64,000 nt of DNA from Streptomyces sp. 3214.6. GTDB lineage: Bacteria > Actinomycetota > Actinomycetes > Streptomycetales > Streptomycetaceae. The stretch covers positions 8,122,001-8,186,000 of the forward strand of contig NZ_LT670819.1 in the NCBI RefSeq assembly GCF_900129855.1, in the 5' to 3' direction. A model generated the notes under the pieces. It had not been told where the DNA came from and searched no databases. It saw only the letters and a program-made list of their open reading frames with translations. Of this stretch, positions 60,345 to 64,000 are shown piece after piece. The position numbers and the translations under genes are program-made. Every line of letters starts with the position of its first letter. Position 1 is the stretch's first letter.

Positions 60345-61907
60345 CTACTCCGCGGCCACGGCCTCGACCGGTACCGGCGGCGACTCCGTGTCGGCCGGTG
60401 TGGACCGCGGCGGCAGCAGATCCAGCACCGCCCTGCGATGGGCGTCGCTCGTCGCGTCGTCGTAGGGATCCGGAGTCGCCGGCACCTGCAGCCGGTGCAC
60501 CGGACCCGACCCCAGCCGGGCGTAGCCGCGCCCCGGCGGGACCTGGTCGACGGGCGTGGTGTGCGGAGGTGCGCCGAGCACCGTCTCCAGCTGCCCCCGC
60601 GACGCCGGCCCCAGCACGACACGCGCGCGCGTGTGCTGCCGTACGGCGTCGCTCAGGGAGTCCAGGGCGTCGAACTGTTCGGCCACCACCACCGTGACGG
60701 CGGCCGCGCGGCCGTGCCGCAGGGGGACCTGAAGGAGGGACTGCGGGTCCTTGCGGCCGTCCGCCTCGGCGAGGTGGGTGAAGGCGGTGGGGCGGTCCAG
60801 CACGATCCACAGGGGCCGCTTGGTGTCGTCCGGCGGCGCGTGACCCGACTGCCGGGCGTGGTTGGCGGCGATGAGCCGGCGCTCGGTCTCGCCGGCGGCC
60901 CACTCCAGGGCGGCCAGTGCTCCGGTCAGTCCGACCTCGATGCCCAGGACGCCGTCGCGGCCGGTCAGGCAGGCGTACTCGCCGGTGCCGCCGCCCTCGA
61001 CGATCAGGACGTCGCCGTACTGCAGGGCCTGTAGGGCGAGGGAGCGCAGGAGGGTCGACGCGCCGCTGCCGGGCTGGCCGACCGCCAGCAGGTGCGGCTC
61101 GGTGGAGCGGAGGCCGGTGCGCCAGACGACCGGCGGGACGTCGCGCCGATCCTCGCCGAAGGCGAGAGGCAGCGTGCGCTGGACCCGGGAGGGGTCGGTG
61201 AAGCCCAGGACCGTCTCGCCCGGGGCGGTGACGAAGCGCTGGGCGGAGACGTCGGTGGGGAGGGGGCTGAGGACGCTGACCGTGAGTTCGTTGCCCTCCT
61301 CGTCCCAGACGAAGAGGTACTCGCGGCCGCGGCCGGACTTCGCGGCGAGGAGCTGCTCGATCCGCGCGCGGGAGGCGGCCTCGCCGTCGGGGAAGTACGC
61401 CGGGTAGCGGATCACGAGGTGGGTGACGCGGTCCTCGTCGTCGAACTCCTGGGTGGGGAAGACCTTCTCCCAGTCGCCGCCGTGGGCGTACAGAGGAGAA
61501 GGGTCTTCGGCCGTCGAGAAGTACGGGACCAGGGCCTCGTACAGCACCTGGAGTCGCTGGATCTGCGATTCGTCAGGGCCTTCGGGAGCCGGTGGGGTGC
61601 GGTCCCTGCCCTGCCAGGCCGCTGCCGCCATCAGGGTGATGACGGCGAGCAGCGGGCCGTACGGCACGAGCACCACGATCAGGATCGCCGAGGCCGCCAG
61701 GAACAGCAGCGGCCCGCGCTTGTCCTTGGGGGTCTCGGCCCACCTGCGCCGCCCGGCCGAGGCCAGCCGGCGCAGTCCGCGGGTGATCGTGATCAGCGGA
61801 TGGAGGACATCGGTGGCGCCGTCGGCCGCCGTCCGGGCCAGCTCCCGGCTCCGGGCGATCTGTGCGCTGCCTGTGCTCAGGATGCGGGGGAGGGGGCGCC
61901 GGGCCAC
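60345..61907 (-). CDS. FtsK/TraB-like membrane protein with a degenerate nucleotide site
   Basis: 520-residue protein. An N-terminal part has two membrane helices (LLFLAASAILIVVLVPYGPL, then LAVITLMAAAAW) and a C-terminal P-loop domain related to FtsK/SpoIIIE/TraB. The Walker A sequence reads VGQPGSGASTLLRSL: the GKS/T lysine is alanine. The Walker B stretch reads PLWIVLDRPTAF, without the usual DE. ATP hydrolysis is therefore doubtful. A Pro/Val-rich tail ends the protein. It starts at GTG 61907 behind AGGAGACAGCA, 43 bases after the small membrane protein, and is probably co-transcribed with it. Role unknown. Confidence 0.85.
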   Translation of the reverse strand: MARRPLPRILSTGSAQIARSRELARTAADGATDVLHPLITITRGLRRLASAGRRRWAETPKDKRGPLLFLAASAILIVVLVPYGPLLAVITLMAAAAWQGRDRTPPAPEGPDESQIQRLQVLYEALVPYFSTAEDPSPLYAHGGDWEKVFPTQEFDDEDRVTHLVIRYPAYFPDGEAASRARIEQLLAAKSGRGREYLFVWDEEGNELTVSVLSPLPTDVSAQRFVTAPGETVLGFTDPSRVQRTLPLAFGEDRRDVPPVVWRTGLRSTEPHLLAVGQPGSGASTLLRSLALQALQYGDVLIVEGGGTGEYACLTGRDGVLGIEVGLTGALAALEWAAGETERRLIAANHARQSGHAPPDDTKRPLWIVLDRPTAFTHLAEADGRKDPQSLLQVPLRHGRAAAVTVVVAEQFDALDSLSDAVRQHTRARVVLGPASRGQLETVLGAPPHTTPVDQVPPGRGYARLGSGPVHRLQVPATPDPYDDATSDAHRRAVLDLLPPRSTPADTESPPVPVEAVAAE

Positions 61908-61950
61908 TGCTGTCTCCTGTAGGTGCGTGACGGACGGGGGACGTGCGGCG

Positions 61951-62145
61951 TCAGAACTTGATGCCGCCGAGGAGGCTGGCCAGGCTCTCGCCGCCGGCCT
62001 TGATGCTCGGGGCGATGGCCGTGCTGGCCATGTAGAACCCGAACAGGGCCGAGACGCAGGCGTGCGACGCCTTGAGCCCGTCCTTGCGGAAGAAGAGGAC
62101 GACGATGATGCCGAACAGGACCACGCCTGACATGGACAGGATCAT
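61951..62145 (-). CDS. 64-residue two-helix membrane protein, partner of the FtsK-like gene
   Basis: The protein has helix 1 (ILSMSGVVLFGIIVVLFF), a charged turn (RKDGLKAS), and helix 2 (HACVSALFGFYMASTAIAPSI), then a Gly/Ser-rich end. The start is ATG 62145 with CCAGGAGAACC upstream, clearly better than longer in-frame starts. It resembles small membrane partners of TraB/FtsK-like proteins in streptomycete conjugation modules, but no other conjugation gene is in the window. Confidence 0.82.
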   Translation of the reverse strand: MILSMSGVVLFGIIVVLFFRKDGLKASHACVSALFGFYMASTAIAPSIKAGGESLASLLGGIKF

Positions 62146-62407
62146 TTGGTTCTCCTGGTTCGCGGGGACAGTCACCATGAGTACTTCCAGGCTCACAGGA
62201 TGTATCCATACGATAAAAGGTGCAACTGGGTGAAATACGGCTGATTTACCCCGGGTGGCGGTAGGTCTGCTGAGCCGCCGGAGCAGGGAAATTGCGTCGA
62301 ACGGGGGCTGCCCGTGATCTTTGCCGTCTCCGGGACCGGCCGTGTGTCCGACGAGCCAGTACGCTGGCGATTCACCTGAACGGTTGTAGCGAGAGGCGGT
62401 CCGGCCG

Positions 62408-62800
62408 ATGACTGAAGCCCCCGACCCCGAGGTCGTGGAGCTGGCGACCAAGATCTTCGATCTGGCCCGCCAGGGACAGACCGAGGAGCTCGTGGCGTAC
62501 GTCGACGCGGGCGTCCCGGCCAACCTCACCAACGACCGCGGCGACTCGCTCATGATGCTCGCCGCGTACCACGGCCACGCCGACGCCGTCCGGGCCCTGC
62601 TGGCCCGCGGCGCCGAGGCCGACCGGATCAACGACCGTGGCCAGACCCCGCTCGCCGGGGCCGTCTTCAAGGGCGAGACGGAGGTCATCAGGGCCCTGCT
62701 GGAGGCCGGCGCCGACCCCTCCCAGGGCACGCCCTCGGCCGTCGACACGGCCCGCATGTTCGGCAAGAGCGACCTGCTGGAGCTGTTCGGCGCACACTGA
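62408..62800 (+). CDS. Ankyrin repeat protein
   Basis: 130-residue protein with an N-terminal helix pair and about three ankyrin repeats: NDRGDSLMMLAAYHGHADAV, then NDRGQTPLAGAVFKGETEVI and a final capping unit. The fold mediates protein contacts; the partner is unknown. The start is ATG 62408 with GAGAGGCGG upstream. Divergent from the small membrane protein operon. Confidence 0.93.
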   Translation: MTEAPDPEVVELATKIFDLARQGQTEELVAYVDAGVPANLTNDRGDSLMMLAAYHGHADAVRALLARGAEADRINDRGQTPLAGAVFKGETEVIRALLEAGADPSQGTPSAVDTARMFGKSDLLELFGAH

Positions 62801-63124
62801 GGCCGACCCTCCTGAGCAGGTCAACAGAAGTTCCTGACCAGGTAAATCAACGACCACGGGGGAGGCGGTACAAGGCCGCCGGAAATTTCGGTCGCGGCAG
62901 GTAGAACAGCCGGGTCATCATGACGTCGTGATTCACGGACGCGATGGCTGGGCAGGTGTTGCCGCACCGCGCGGGCCGTGATGCGGTCCGCATGGGCCAC
63001 CGACGAGAGGCAGAGGAAAATGGTCTACAGCAAGCAGGAAACGGCGGGCGCCCCGACGTGTTGTCACGCGGCCAGGTAGTGCACGTCCCCGGTTGCGTCG
63101 ACGCTTGATGTGAGGCTGTTTCCC
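62801..63124 (+). other. Region between the ankyrin and HEAT-type genes
   Basis: 324 bases with no track-length ORF. It contains a 19-codon ORF at 63020-63079 with a very strong ribosome binding site and a short palindrome, GCGTCGACGC, near 63096-63105. Confidence 0.5.
63020..63079 (+). CDS. 19-residue peptide upstream of the HEAT-type gene, candidate leader peptide
   Basis: ATG 63020 to TAG 63077 encodes MVYSKQETAGAPTCCHAAR. GAGAGGCAGAGG sits directly upstream at ideal spacing, one of the best ribosome sites in the window, which makes chance unlikely. The adjacent Cys-Cys and the 45-base distance to the next start suggest either a regulatory leader peptide or a small functional peptide. I have a faint memory of a similar conserved streptomycete peptide but cannot name it. 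Confidence 0.6.
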   Translation: MVYSKQETAGAPTCCHAAR

Positions 63125-64000
63125 ATGTTCGATCCGGTCATAGCGCCCAGCGGTACGCTGCTCGGCCTGCTCCAGAGGGGCCGCGGCGACGGCACGCTGC
63201 ACGCGCTCACCGCCCCGCGGGCCGAGGCCCTCGCGGCGCTGAACCACTGTGTGCTGCGGGACCCCCGCCACGACTGGCAGGTGGAGAACCGCTCCCTCTA
63301 CTACGCCCGACTCTTCCTCGACCTCAACGGCGAGCTGGACGAGATCGAGGCCCACCTCTTCGACGTCGAGGACGTCTTCGACACCGAGGAGTCACGCACG
63401 GGCCTGGCCCTGGCCGTCCTCGGCCATCTCGCCTCCTACGGCCGGCGGGACGCCCTCGCCCTGCTGCGCAGATACGCCGCCACGGGCGCCAACTGGGCCT
63501 GGGCGCTGGACGAGCTCGCCCTGCGGGACGACGACGCCGCACTGCGGTCGCTCGCCGCACCCGTGCTCGCGCGGTTCGCCACCGACGCCGAGGGCGAGGC
63601 CGAACTTGCCACCGCGGTACGGGACGCCTTCGAGCCACGGCCCTGGCGGCTGTGGGCCGAGGATCCCCGCGACCACATCTCCACGCGCGTGCGTGCCGCT
63701 CATGAGGCCGGCTGTTTCGACCGCTGGCAACGGCAGATGAGCCCCGGCGGACCCCGCCCCGGCTGGAGCGTGGAGGCCGTGTTCGAGTGGGCCCAACAAG
63801 GCGTCGAACGCGGCGCCGCCCTCCACGTCCCCGCCGCCCGCTGCCTCTCCGCCGTGGCCGGGCCCGAGGACCGCCCAGAGATCGTGCAGGCGGCCAAGGA
63901 CGGCACCGAGGGAGCCCGGTGCACCGCCCTGCGCTACCTCGCCGACTGCAACGATCCCGACGCCCCCGTCCTGATCGAACAGGCCGTCGCCACCGGCTCG
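63125..64000 (+). CDS. HEAT-repeat-like protein, 5' part (runs off the window)
   Basis: The frame is open from ATG 63125 to the end (292 codons). The protein is helical, alpha-alpha repeat in type: RAEALAALNHCVLRDPRHDW, RTGLALAVLGHLASYGRRDA, LARFATDAEGEAELATAVRD and EGARCTALRYLADCNDPDAP. It has no signal peptide and no catalytic motif. The ankyrin gene and the 19-residue peptide precede it; all three are on the plus strand. Confidence 0.85.
   Translation, partial: MFDPVIAPSGTLLGLLQRGRGDGTLHALTAPRAEALAALNHCVLRDPRHDWQVENRSLYYARLFLDLNGELDEIEAHLFDVEDVFDTEESRTGLALAVLGHLASYGRRDALALLRRYAATGANWAWALDELALRDDDAALRSLAAPVLARFATDAEGEAELATAVRDAFEPRPWRLWAEDPRDHISTRVRAAHEAGCFDRWQRQMSPGGPRPGWSVEAVFEWAQQGVERGAALHVPAARCLSAVAGPEDRPEIVQAAKDGTEGARCTALRYLADCNDPDAPVLIEQAVATGS

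Overview
The window is chromosomal DNA from a Streptomyces or a very close relative. The evidence is very high G+C with strong third-position G/C bias, frequent GTG and TTG starts, long perfect GC-rich hairpin terminators, and actinobacterial marker genes: mihF, rbpA, a PriA without a Walker A motif, a SCO1431-family small membrane protein and an omega-gmk-mihF block. I see no insertion sequence, prophage, tRNA, rRNA or CRISPR array. The region reads as core chromosome with a few variable islands and several decayed genes.

Layout. (1) 1-13.2 kb is housekeeping: pyrF (partial), mihF, gmk, rpoZ, coaBC, metK, priA, an HTH protein, fmt, rsmB, a convergent argG, and rpe. (2) 13.2-17.3 kb holds a SorC-type regulator, an orphan barstar, guaB1, the 3' remnant of a lost amino-acid permease, and an Lrp regulator. 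(3) 17.3-23.7 kb is a GntR-controlled ABC importer (phosphonate/iron type) whose last gene fuses a HAD phosphatase to an endonuclease/exonuclease/phosphatase domain. (4) 23.7-27.6 kb holds an MFS gene with a stop at codon 6 of its apparent start, then a davA/davB-like pair (C-N hydrolase and FAD amino-acid 2-monooxygenase) behind three phased direct repeats. (5) 27.6-32.4 kb is accessory: a DUF5995 protein, a thioesterase, MFS and ROK genes around an inverted repeat, and two adjacent genes (a SigJ-like sigma factor and an SDR) that have each lost their middle. (6) 32.6-37.7 kb is an FMN riboswitch followed by ribE-ribM-ribBA-ribH, then hisE-hisG and a PH-domain protein. (7) 37.8-40.4 kb is a pair of CNNM/CorC-type transporters behind a structured leader that can hide the ribosome binding site. 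(8) 40.4-51 kb holds an EccA-like AAA protein, a uridine-kinase-like P-loop protein, a Tat-exported C39-like peptidase, the small SCO1431-family protein, and a TetR / acyl-CoA dehydrogenase / unknown / phosphotransferase group. (9) 51-60 kb holds an amidohydrolase, a polyprenol-phosphate mannose synthase, fxsA, rbpA with a sigma-R promoter, and a MocR regulator divergent from yczE-glycerophosphodiesterase-MFS. (10) 60-64 kb holds degenerate repeats, a two-gene operon of a 64-residue membrane protein with an FtsK-like protein lacking the Walker A lysine, an ankyrin protein, a 19-codon ORF and a HEAT-type protein that runs off the window.

Links between genes: the rib genes are one FMN-controlled pathway; gmk, pyrF and guaB1 are nucleotide metabolism; the HAD-EEP fusion, its ABC importer and the separate glycerophosphodiesterase operon suggest organophosphorus scavenging; davAB would convert a basic amino acid to its shortened omega-amino acid. 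Family names are from memory of conserved motifs; no database search was run.
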